NCBI GenBank assembly: GCA_964630875.1
Contig: CAZVXF010000003.1
Span: forward strand, 16,285-80,284
Reading direction: 5' to 3'
DNA: 64,000 bases
From: DAIDHZ01 sp035480255
GTDB taxonomy: Bacteria; Chlamydiota; Chlamydiia; Chlamydiales; SM23-39
The notes under the pieces are model-generated. The model ran no database searches and was not told the DNA's origin. It saw nothing but the letters and a program-made list of their open reading frames with translations. This document shows positions 8,185 through 14,529 of the stretch, piece by piece (positions within the stretch are counted from its first letter, which is position 1; every line of letters starts with the position of its first letter). A program made the translations under genes and the position numbers.

Positions 8185-10056
8185 ATGTCCGAAATTTTGA
8201 ATCCCGAACAATCACAAGCCGTTCACTTTGGAGAAGGGCCCTTGCTTGTACTTGCAGGTGCAGGTTCTGGAAAAACGCGCGTCATTACATTTCGTATTGC
8301 CCATTTAATTGAAAGCGGAATTGATCCTGAACAAATTCTCGCAGTCACTTTTACCAATAAAGCAGCCGAAGAGATGCGATCTAGAATTCATGCATTAACA
8401 AACAAACGCGTTTTAGCAACAACATTCCATAGTCTAGGCGCACGCATTTTACGCGGATCCATTCATCAATTGGGCTATCAAAATACGTTTGCTATTTACG
8501 ATGAGGATGATAGTGAAAAACTACTGAAAAGTTGCTTAGATCAACTAGGATTTAGTGGCGTCGATAAAGGATTTGTCAAAGAAACGAAAACCTCGATGAG
8601 TGAGGCAAAAAACAATCTGTCCGAAATCAATGACCATGTACTTGCTCAAGTATATCACCTTTATAATCAGAAGCTTAAAGAATGTAATGCAGTTGACTTT
8701 GATGATCTTCTTTATTTAACAGTGCAACTTTTACAAAATCATCCAGATATTCGAACCTACTATCAAAATAGATGGCGTTATGTCCTGATCGATGAATATC
8801 AAGATACCAATATTGCGCAGTATACAATCGCAAAAATTTTGAGTGAAAAAAACAAAAATATTTTTGTTGTGGGAGATCCCGACCAATCCATTTACTCTTG
8901 GCGTGGAGCTCGCTTTCAAAACATTTTGAATTTTGAGCGCGATTTTCCGGGCGCTGTTGTCATTACGCTTGATCAAAACTATCGAAGTACAAATACAATT
9001 CTAGAAGCAGCGAACGCACTGATTGAACATAATTCGAATCGTTTTGAAAAGAAATTATGGAGTGAACTAGGCGTTGGTTCAAAAATTGGCCTCTATATCG
9101 GTTATAGCGAAAGACAAGAGGCAGACTTTGTCGCATCGCGTATCAATCAACATTTGCACTACGATTGCTCCTTGGATTCGATCGCGATTTTTTATCGAAC
9201 AAATGCACAATCGCGCCCCTTTGAAGATGCGCTTCTTTCTCGAAGAATTCCTTATACAATCATTGGAGGCGTTTCTTTTTACGAAAGAAAAGAAGTTAAA
9301 GACATCCTTGCCTATTTGCGCATGCTCATCTCAAATTCCGATTTAATTTCATTTTTACGTACGATGAATGCTCCGAAAAGAGGCATTGGTCTTACATCTC
9401 TTGATAAGTTGGTCAATGCGGCCTCTAGTCACCAAATTCCCATTCTTACTTTTTGCGATGAGCATTTAGATACAGTTAAACTCGGCGCAAAACAAAGAGA
9501 AAGTCTTAAGAATTATATTCGTATGATTCATCATTTACGCTTGGCAACGCCTCAAATGAGTATCCATGAAGTCATTCAAGAAATCATTACGCAGACTGGA
9601 TATCTTGCCTTTTTGCAACAAGATCCAGACACTGCACAAGAAAGAAAAGAAAATATTGATGAGTTAATGGGAAAAGCAGCGGAATGGGAGGAGGAACAAG
9701 AAAATCCATCCATTCAACTCTTTTTAGAAGAGCTCGCTCTTCGATCGACGATCATCAAAGAAAACCCTGACGCACCATCCATCAAGATGATGACGCTTCA
9801 CAATAGTAAAGGGCTTGAGTTTCCAATCGTCTTTTTAGCAGGCCTTGAAGAGGATTTGCTGCCTCATATTAATTCCAAAATGGACCCAGCTGCAATCGAG
9901 GAAGAGAGAAGACTTTGCTACGTCGGCATTACAAGAGCTAAAAAAACCCTCTATCTCACAGCCTCAACCTACCGCTACACATGGGGGACAGAACGACTCA
10001 TGGCCCCCTCACGCTTCTTACGAGAGCTCCCGGAAGATCTGATTCTCCGATTGTAA
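8185..10056 (+). CDS. uvrD: DNA helicase UvrD/PcrA
   Basis: 623 residues, a superfamily 1A helicase for nucleotide-excision and mismatch repair. Motifs in order are: Q motif LNPEQSQAV, motif I LAGAGSGKTRV, Ia VTFTNKAAEEM, II LIDEYQDTN, III VVGDPDQSIYSWRGA, IV LDQNYRST, V MTLHNSKGLEFPIVFLAGLEE, and VI EERRLCYVGITRAKKTLYL. It ends soon after motif VI, so it lacks the long C-terminal tail of E. coli UvrD, as in Chlamydia UvrD. Its last 39 bp overlap the convergent gene at 10018, where the accessory island begins. In C. trachomatis the next gene is rpoN, here found about 10 kb away. Confidence 0.93.
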   Translation: MSEILNPEQSQAVHFGEGPLLVLAGAGSGKTRVITFRIAHLIESGIDPEQILAVTFTNKAAEEMRSRIHALTNKRVLATTFHSLGARILRGSIHQLGYQNTFAIYDEDDSEKLLKSCLDQLGFSGVDKGFVKETKTSMSEAKNNLSEINDHVLAQVYHLYNQKLKECNAVDFDDLLYLTVQLLQNHPDIRTYYQNRWRYVLIDEYQDTNIAQYTIAKILSEKNKNIFVVGDPDQSIYSWRGARFQNILNFERDFPGAVVITLDQNYRSTNTILEAANALIEHNSNRFEKKLWSELGVGSKIGLYIGYSERQEADFVASRINQHLHYDCSLDSIAIFYRTNAQSRPFEDALLSRRIPYTIIGGVSFYERKEVKDILAYLRMLISNSDLISFLRTMNAPKRGIGLTSLDKLVNAASSHQIPILTFCDEHLDTVKLGAKQRESLKNYIRMIHHLRLATPQMSIHEVIQEIITQTGYLAFLQQDPDTAQERKENIDELMGKAAEWEEEQENPSIQLFLEELALRSTIIKENPDAPSIKMMTLHNSKGLEFPIVFLAGLEEDLLPHINSKMDPAAIEEERRLCYVGITRAKKTLYLTASTYRYTWGTERLMAPSRFLRELPEDLILRL

Positions 10057-10686
10057 TTGCGAGGAAGCAGAAATATTTATCTTTTCTGGAAATCGAGATG
10101 CAATCTCCGGATCAACATTACTTAATGATCTAAAACCCAAGCAAAGGAGTAAAGTTTTACTAAGAGATCCTGTATAAAATAATATAGTCGGTATTTGACT
10201 ATTCGCTGGACTCGCATGATACAGTTCATCGGCATGAGAAATAAAGACAAACTCTGCCCTCTTAGAATAGGCAATGCGTTGCAACAACTCAGGCCAACCA
10301 ATTTTTGTCCTATAGTCGTTATCTCTAAGCTTGCGTGCGTCAAAACAATGAAATTTTAAGCCCAATTCATTTGCCATTTTCTTAGCTTGGGCCTCCTGCT
10401 CAGATTGAGAGCCATAAAAAAGAACTCGGGTTAGATTAGATTTATTCTGAATTGCATTTTGATTTTTCTTATTTAGTTTTTCAAGAGCTCCTGTTTCTAT
10501 AGGCATTGGGGATGGTTTCGAAAAAGGGCGATTCAGAATTACAAATAAAAGGCCAATGCCAGAAAGCGCAAGCAGAACAATTGCGACTATAGGATTGGAA
10601 ACTGTCTTCCGAATCTCACAAAAAAGACGAGGAACACTACTTATGTTTCCAATATTCTCAGCATTCAATTGCATAAAAATCCTCAT
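10018..10686 (-). CDS. membrane-anchored pseudo-AAA protein (Walker A lost)
   Basis: 222 residues. A membrane segment at about 32-51 precedes a domain that follows the AAA fold. VLFYGSQSEQEAQAKKMANEL sits where AAA proteins have VLFYGPPGTGKTxxAKxLA, so the phosphate-binding GKT is gone. AEFVFISHADELY replaces Walker B, PTILFYTGS the sensor-1 strand, and NVDPEIASRFPEKINI keeps the arginine-finger segment with R198. Its ATG overlaps the stop of the upstream AAA gene (ATGA), so the two are translationally coupled. A non-catalytic partner subunit of that ATPase is the likely role (inference). It begins MRI, like several island genes. Confidence 0.6.
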   Translation of the reverse strand: MRIFMQLNAENIGNISSVPRLFCEIRKTVSNPIVAIVLLALSGIGLLFVILNRPFSKPSPMPIETGALEKLNKKNQNAIQNKSNLTRVLFYGSQSEQEAQAKKMANELGLKFHCFDARKLRDNDYRTKIGWPELLQRIAYSKRAEFVFISHADELYHASPANSQIPTILFYTGSLSKTLLLCLGFRSLSNVDPEIASRFPEKINISASSQLQSENQIFRELS

Positions 10687-11663
10687 TCTGTTTCAGCGTG
10701 GGTTTTAAAGTATGTAATAATGCTGTCCTTAATCGCTTCTTTAGTACTAACTGATCCTAATCTAACAGTATCACTCAGCGCATCAAGAGCATCCGATACT
10801 TGCCGACCTGATCTACCTACAAATGCTTTGCTATTCACCAGAAAATTGGCCATATCCTGATTTAATAAATCTTTTATGCCCGGAATATTCCTGGCATGCG
10901 CAAGAAGAATGTCCTTCATTGTTTTTGAATCTGGATTCCCAAGCTTCAGCTTATAGGTCATACGATCTAAAAGATTGGGATCAAGACCTTTCTCCTCCTT
11001 TGTATTGAAAAGAAACATGATCTTATTTTTCTTTTCGGAGTACGTTAAAAATGCATCAAAGGCTCTGCTCACCTCTGGATCGTCTTTATATTTCAATACT
11101 AAATGTTTAGCATTATCGATCACTAAAATAGTGGGACAAGACAGTTCGCAAAGAGACTTAAAGAATGTAGCTATTTTCACTGGATCCTGTGCTAAGGCAA
11201 TAAATAAAGGTTCTGGAAAAAGAAAATAATTAGCGTTTGAATTACGTGCAATTACTTGGCATGCTGTTGTTTTTCCAGTTCCTATCGGTCCAATAAAAAT
11301 TGCATGATTTAATCTTGTATTTTTCTCAACCGCATCTTTACATGTCCTCTGAATTTTTGTATAAATATCAGTAATTTCAGAATTAAAAATTGGGGGTACT
11401 ATTGGTACCTCGTTACGTGGATCTGTCCACCATTTTGTAGAATACATTTCCGGACATTTCACCATTTTAAAGGGATCTGTTTCTGTAGACGAAATGCATA
11501 GATTACAGAGATCGTATATAGTGCGGATATGCCCACCCACGTTGACCGTAAAGGAGAGAGCCTTTTCCCATGTCACATCTGACCAATCAACATCTTTAAG
11601 TTGCTCCCATAACTTTCCTAAATCTATTTTATCCCAAAGCCAGTCAAGCCCTAAAAATCCCAT
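10683..11663 (-). CDS. AAA ATPase of the accessory island
   Basis: 326 residues. A Trp-rich N-terminus (GLDWLWDKIDLGKLWEQL) and a weakly hydrophobic middle precede an AAA core. Walker A is GPIGTGKT (125-132), Walker B is ILVIDN (179-184), sensor 1 is FLFNT (N220), and the arginine finger is in DPNLLDRM (R234). FVGRSGRQVSDALDAL near 281-296 matches the sensor-2 region of ATAD3/FtsH-like AAA proteins. The catalytic Walker B glutamate is replaced by asparagine (N184), which may slow hydrolysis. The first 46 codons are repeated at 12744-12881. Function unknown; a membrane-associated remodelling role with the coupled pseudo-AAA partner is inferred. Confidence 0.7.
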   Translation of the reverse strand: MGFLGLDWLWDKIDLGKLWEQLKDVDWSDVTWEKALSFTVNVGGHIRTIYDLCNLCISSTETDPFKMVKCPEMYSTKWWTDPRNEVPIVPPIFNSEITDIYTKIQRTCKDAVEKNTRLNHAIFIGPIGTGKTTACQVIARNSNANYFLFPEPLFIALAQDPVKIATFFKSLCELSCPTILVIDNAKHLVLKYKDDPEVSRAFDAFLTYSEKKNKIMFLFNTKEEKGLDPNLLDRMTYKLKLGNPDSKTMKDILLAHARNIPGIKDLLNQDMANFLVNSKAFVGRSGRQVSDALDALSDTVRLGSVSTKEAIKDSIITYFKTHAETE

Positions 11664-11960
11664 AGTCGGTATTGAAGACTAAGTTTTTCGCGCCAAAACA
11701 GACGTGTTAATATTTGTATCAGATAAACATGTATTCGTATCAATAGTCTTTGATTCTTGATTTCGTTGAATGTTTTCTTTAGGACATTGGGGATTCGTAT
11801 TAAAAAAATTTCCTATTCTCATATAAGCCCTCCTTTTTAAAATTAGCTCTTTTTTTCAGACTTCTCGTCATTATTTCCTGTTATCCATTGATAAAGCCGT
11901 TTCACAGACATAACTCCTGCACTAACTACTGCGCTACCAATGACTACCTTTGTGACACCT
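11526..11960. repeat. direct repeat, copy A
   Basis: This stretch and 12744-13167 are near-identical with a constant offset of 1218 bp up to about 13045 (only a handful of substitutions over the first 300 bp). Beyond that they diverge, with a small deletion near 13130. It covers the 5' end of the AAA gene, the 47-codon gene and the 3' half of the 92-residue protein gene. Confidence 0.9.
11679..11822 (-). CDS. small 47-residue protein, copy A
   Basis: ATG at 11822 is preceded by AAGGAGGGCTTAT, a very strong ribosome binding site. The frame encodes 47 residues beginning MRIGNFFNTNPQCPKENIQR, rich in Asn/Thr and ending LARKT, with no membrane segment. It sits 15 bp before the AAA start and about 20 bp after the 92-residue gene, so it is in the same transcription unit. 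A second copy lies at 12897-13040, differing by two substitutions. The strong ribosome binding site argues that it is translated. No homologue or function recognised. Confidence 0.55.
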   Translation of the reverse strand: MRIGNFFNTNPQCPKENIQRNQESKTIDTNTCLSDTNINTSVLARKT

Positions 11961-12121
11961 GCTAAAACTGCGCCTATTGTCCAACTGCATGGGTCGATGA
12001 TCCCCATCGTGGGAAGTGATGCAAAAACATCTCTAGCGACAACTTTTGTTTTGTCTTCTTGAGCTTGTTCAACGCGCTTTTCTCCTGATTGCTTAGGAAG
12101 AGAAATATTTTCAACTCTCAT
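11843..12121 (-). CDS. small membrane protein with VVARDVFASLPTMGIIDP motif
   Basis: 92 residues. A polar N-terminus (MRVENISLPKQSGEKRVEQA) leads to VVARDVFASLPTMGIIDP (27-44). A hydrophobic stretch (IGAVLAGVTKVVIGSAVVSAGVM) and a charged tail follow. AAAGGA about 10 bases before the ATG is the ribosome binding site. It starts 13 bp after the CPBP-protease stop. The ankyrin protein at 13162 carries the same 18-residue motif with five synonymous and no amino-acid differences, while the flanks differ. This suggests that the motif itself is selected, for example as a processing or recognition site (inference). Confidence 0.65.
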   Translation of the reverse strand: MRVENISLPKQSGEKRVEQAQEDKTKVVARDVFASLPTMGIIDPCSWTIGAVLAGVTKVVIGSAVVSAGVMSVKRLYQWITGNNDEKSEKKS

Positions 12122-12134
12122 AGTTTTTTTTCCT

Positions 12135-12584
12135 TTATAAAAATAGGGGTTTCAATGCCTGACAGTTATTCGCCATATGGGCTCCTATACTGCCTGCGAT
12201 TTTAAGCTGAGATTCCTTAATCATTCCAAGTTGTAGCCCAAGCAAAAATGCATATTCTTGATTCTGATGCGGGAAAGCAAAGAGAAAGGACGAAATGATA
12301 ATTTGTGCGCTTTTCGCAAATAACGGGGCAAATATTCTTTGCGAGGCCTTTTGTAAAATCACACCTTGGAGTAGACCTCGATAAAGGATTTCTTCATAAA
12401 TAGGCGCAAAAAGAATTCCCAGACAAAGACATTGTATTTTTACGTCTCGATCTACTCGAGAAATATCTAGTGACTCTTTAGGTTTTTTGCAAATGATCAA
12501 TTGAGAGAGCTTTTCAAGCGGGAAATATCCTAAAGCTCCAAGACCCAATCCGAAACAAAAACGCTTTGCAATATCTTGCATCAT
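12135..12584 (-). CDS. CPBP-family intramembrane metalloprotease (short form)
   Basis: 149 residues. The three CPBP (Rce1/Abi) motifs are visible: APIYEEILYRG (EExxxR), FAFPH (FxxxH) and HMANN (HxxxN), within hydrophobic segments. The protein is shorter than usual CPBP proteases (about 200-300 residues), and the N-terminal helices are reduced. Such enzymes cleave prenylated proteins in eukaryotes, and in bacteria often accompany small peptides (bacteriocin maturation or immunity). Here it precedes a small membrane protein gene by 13 bp, so that protein is an obvious candidate substrate (inference). A frameshifted paralogue lies at 13607-14070. Confidence 0.7.
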   Translation of the reverse strand: MMQDIAKRFCFGLGLGALGYFPLEKLSQLIICKKPKESLDISRVDRDVKIQCLCLGILFAPIYEEILYRGLLQGVILQKASQRIFAPLFAKSAQIIISSFLFAFPHQNQEYAFLLGLQLGMIKESQLKIAGSIGAHMANNCQALKPLFL

Positions 12585-12708
12585 ATTTTAGCGGCAAAGA
12601 TTAAGGAGTAAGTAATTTTTTTATCAATACTTTTTTGTTGCATTCTCTATCTTTGATTTTTTAAGATTGCTGATCTGAAAAATGGAGAACTTGTAAACAA
12701 CTCTCGCG

Positions 12709-12722
12709 TAAACGCGAAAGCT
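12709..12722. repeat. short perfect inverted repeat
   Basis: TCGCG-TAAA-CGCGA forms a 5-bp perfect stem just downstream of the truncated AAA fragment in its transcription direction. It lies in the joint between repeat copy B and the CPBP gene, so it may mark a recombination end. No T-run follows. Confidence 0.35.
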
Positions 12723-12881
12723 TTATCGTCCGTTTATAGCGGCGATATGCCCACCCACGTTGACAGTAAAGGAGAGAGCCTTTTCCCATGTCACATCTGA
12801 CCAATCAACATCTTTAAGTTGCTCCCATAACTTTCCTAAATCTATTTTATCCCAAAGCCAGTCAAGCCCTAAAAATCCCAT
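12723..12881 (-). pseudogene. 5' fragment of the AAA ATPase gene (second copy)
   Basis: ATG 12881 opens a frame identical or nearly identical to the first 46 codons of the AAA gene at 10683-11663 (MGFLGLDWLWDKIDLGKLWE onward to VGGHI). The homology then stops at 12744 and the frame ends with six unrelated residues at TAA 12725-12723. The AAA core is absent, so this is a truncated copy left by the duplication. Confidence 0.85.
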
Positions 12882-12896
12882 AGTCGGTATTGAAGA

Positions 12897-13040
12897 CTAA
12901 GTTTTTCGCGCCAAAACAGACGTGTTAATATTTGTATCAGATAAACATGTATTCGTATCAATAGTCTTTGATTCTTGATTTCGTTGAATGTTTTCTTTAG
13001 GACATTGGAGATTCGTATCAAAAAAATTTCCTATTCTCAT
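12897..13040 (-). CDS. small 47-residue protein, copy B
   Basis: Same start, length and strong AAGGAGGGC ribosome binding site as copy A at 11679-11822. Two base changes give two amino-acid changes (N8D, P11L). It is still intact, although the AAA gene that should follow is truncated. Function unknown. Confidence 0.45.
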   Translation of the reverse strand: MRIGNFFDTNLQCPKENIQRNQESKTIDTNTCLSDTNINTSVLARKT

Positions 13041-13061
13041 ATAAGCCCTCCTTTTTTAAAA

Positions 13062-13167
13062 TCACTTATTCTCTTCTGCCTTATCGTCATTATTTCCTGT
13101 TATCCATTGATAAAGCCCTTTCACAGACATAACTACTGCGCTACCAATGACAACCTTTGTGTCACCT
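13062..13167 (-). pseudogene. 3' remnant of a second 92-residue-type gene
   Basis: In the frame of the 92-residue protein this stretch reads GDTKVVIGSAVVMSVKGLYQ and ends NNDDKAEENK before TGA 13064-13062. It is the C-terminal third of that protein with a three-residue deletion. The 5' part is missing because the ankyrin gene joins here, so it has no start of its own. Confidence 0.75.
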
Positions 13168-13617
13168 CTTGGAACGAGCACCGTACGACTTTAATAATGA
13201 AATCAACTCTTTATCATTTTTCTTTTTCGCTGTATCTAAAGGCGTATTGCCTTCATTATCAGGAATATTTGGATCGGCTCCATTTTCTAATAATAACTTA
13301 CATATTCTAACACTATCACCATCGCTTGGCAGTTTTACTTGAAAATGTAACGCTGTATTCCCATCATTGCTCCGGTGATTTATCATTGCTTTTTTAGATT
13401 TGATGTTCTGACGGTTCATTTCTTGATTGTCTCCTTTCCAAGAAAAATAACCGATTACTAAAGCAGCGACCAATCCAACACTTAATGGATCAATGATCCC
13501 CATCGTAGGAAGTGATGCAAATACATCTCTAGCAACAACACTTGTTTTCCCTTTACTATCTTGTTCAGCACAAGATTGTATTGATTGACTTGATCTATAA
13601 AAATTTTCAATTCTCAT
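13162..13617 (-). CDS. ankyrin-repeat protein with VVARDVFASLPTMGIIDP motif
   Basis: 151 residues from ATG 13617 (MRIENFYRSSQSIQSCAEQD). Residues about 26-43 are the same VVARDVFASLPTMGIIDP motif as in the 92-residue protein, followed by a hydrophobic stretch (VGLVAALVIGYFSW). Two or so ankyrin repeats end the chain (DGNTALHFQ..., VRICKLLLENGADPNIPDNEGNTPLDTAKKK). Ankyrin repeats are common in secreted effectors of amoeba-associated bacteria. Its stop falls at the junction with the 92-residue remnant (13162-13167), so the C-terminus may have been set by recombination. It begins inside the last codons of the restored CPBP paralogue frame. Confidence 0.65.
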   Translation of the reverse strand: MRIENFYRSSQSIQSCAEQDSKGKTSVVARDVFASLPTMGIIDPLSVGLVAALVIGYFSWKGDNQEMNRQNIKSKKAMINHRSNDGNTALHFQVKLPSDGDSVRICKLLLENGADPNIPDNEGNTPLDTAKKKNDKELISLLKSYGARSKR

Positions 13618-14070
13618 GCTCTTTCTCCATGATAAATAGTGATCTTTGCGCAAGACAGTTATTGGCCATATGAGCGCCAATACTACCTGCTAATTTTAGC
13701 TTCGATTCCTTGATCATCCCAAGTTCAAGCCTAGTAAAAGAGCATATTCCTTATGCCAATGCAACGATGCAAACAGGCACGAGACACTCAGTACTTGCAT
13801 TCCACAAGCTAGAATAGAAGAGAAACACTTCTGGCAGACTTTTTGTAAAATAACTCCTTGAAGAAACCCTCGATAAATCGCCTCTTCATATACAGGAGCT
13901 AACAAAACACCACGACAAACACATTCAATTTTTACATCAAGATCAATGGATGAATAATCGATTGATTTTTTACTCACTTCTCTTTGCATTAAGCAAGATA
14001 CAAATTCATTTGGGAAATACCCGACAACTCCAAGACACGCCCCGAAACCAAAACGCTTTGCAATGTTCAT
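13607..14070 (-). pseudogene. frameshifted CPBP-family protease paralogue
   Basis: From ATG 14070 the frame encodes MNIAKRFGFGACLGVVGYFP, then APVYEEAIYRGFLQG (EExxxR) and FASLH (FxxxH), and stops early after YALLLGLNLG near 13714. Compared with 12135-12584, one G is missing from a GGG run at about 13731. Restoring it gives LGLELGMIKESKLKLAGSIG, then AHMANN (third motif), and a stop at TGA 13609-13607, overlapping the ankyrin start. So it is a recent one-base inactivation, or a sequencing error, in a paralogue of the CPBP protease. Confidence 0.8.
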
Positions 14071-14207
14071 CAAAAACTCTGAAAGTGAGAAGCGATAGGT
14101 TTAAAACTATTTACAAGTCAATTTTTTTTAGTACTTCCTAAAAAATCTTTAATAAGCCATCATTTTATGATGTTTATTTTTTCAATCCAATAATAGGGAG
14201 GGATGCT

Positions 14208-14528
14208 ATGGATCCAGCTACAGGTATTAATGCAACAGTCGGTGCAGCATCAACGATTACAGGAATTTATGAAACCATCAAGAAGACAGGGGCAGCTGTA
14301 CATGAACAAAAAATTAAGAATTTAGCTAATGAGAAAATTCTTTTTGCAGATTCAGATCGTGAAATAATTAGCAGTATTGAAAAAGGGGATTGTGAGGGGA
14401 TAGTTAAGGCCAAAGATTTTAAAAAGTTAATGAAGGACCTGTTTAGGCGCAATCCCGAGCAACAGGTGAAACTCGGGGGAAAGGTCCAAAAATGCTACGA
14501 AATGGCAAAGAAATCTAGAAAGAGATAA
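14208..14528 (+). CDS. small island protein sharing a C-terminal domain with the neighbouring 446-residue protein
   Basis: 106 residues, preceded by GGGAGGG at a good distance. The N-terminus (MDPATGINATVGAASTITGI) is mildly hydrophobic. Residues about 43-106 align with the last 64 residues of the convergent neighbour: shared spacing FKKLxxDxFxRxP, then a Lys-Cys pair (QKCYEMAKKS here, YDKCIEKIEKQS there) and a basic end. The two stop codons face each other with one base between. Family not recognised; a shared binding or secretion domain is inferred. Confidence 0.6.
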   Translation: MDPATGINATVGAASTITGIYETIKKTGAAVHEQKIKNLANEKILFADSDREIISSIEKGDCEGIVKAKDFKKLMKDLFRRNPEQQVKLGGKVQKCYEMAKKSRKR

Positions 14529-14529
14529 T

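Larger units (their letters stand above)
12744..13167. repeat. direct repeat, copy B
   Basis: Partner of 11526-11960. It contains the AAA 5' fragment, an intact 47-codon gene and the 3' part of the 92-residue gene. It ends abruptly at about 13167, where the ankyrin gene begins to read. Confidence 0.9.

Noticed and set aside
11526..13167. Insertion-sequence or transposon origin for the direct repeat
   Set aside because: No transposase frame and no terminal inverted repeats are seen at the ends. Gene duplication with deletion explains it better.
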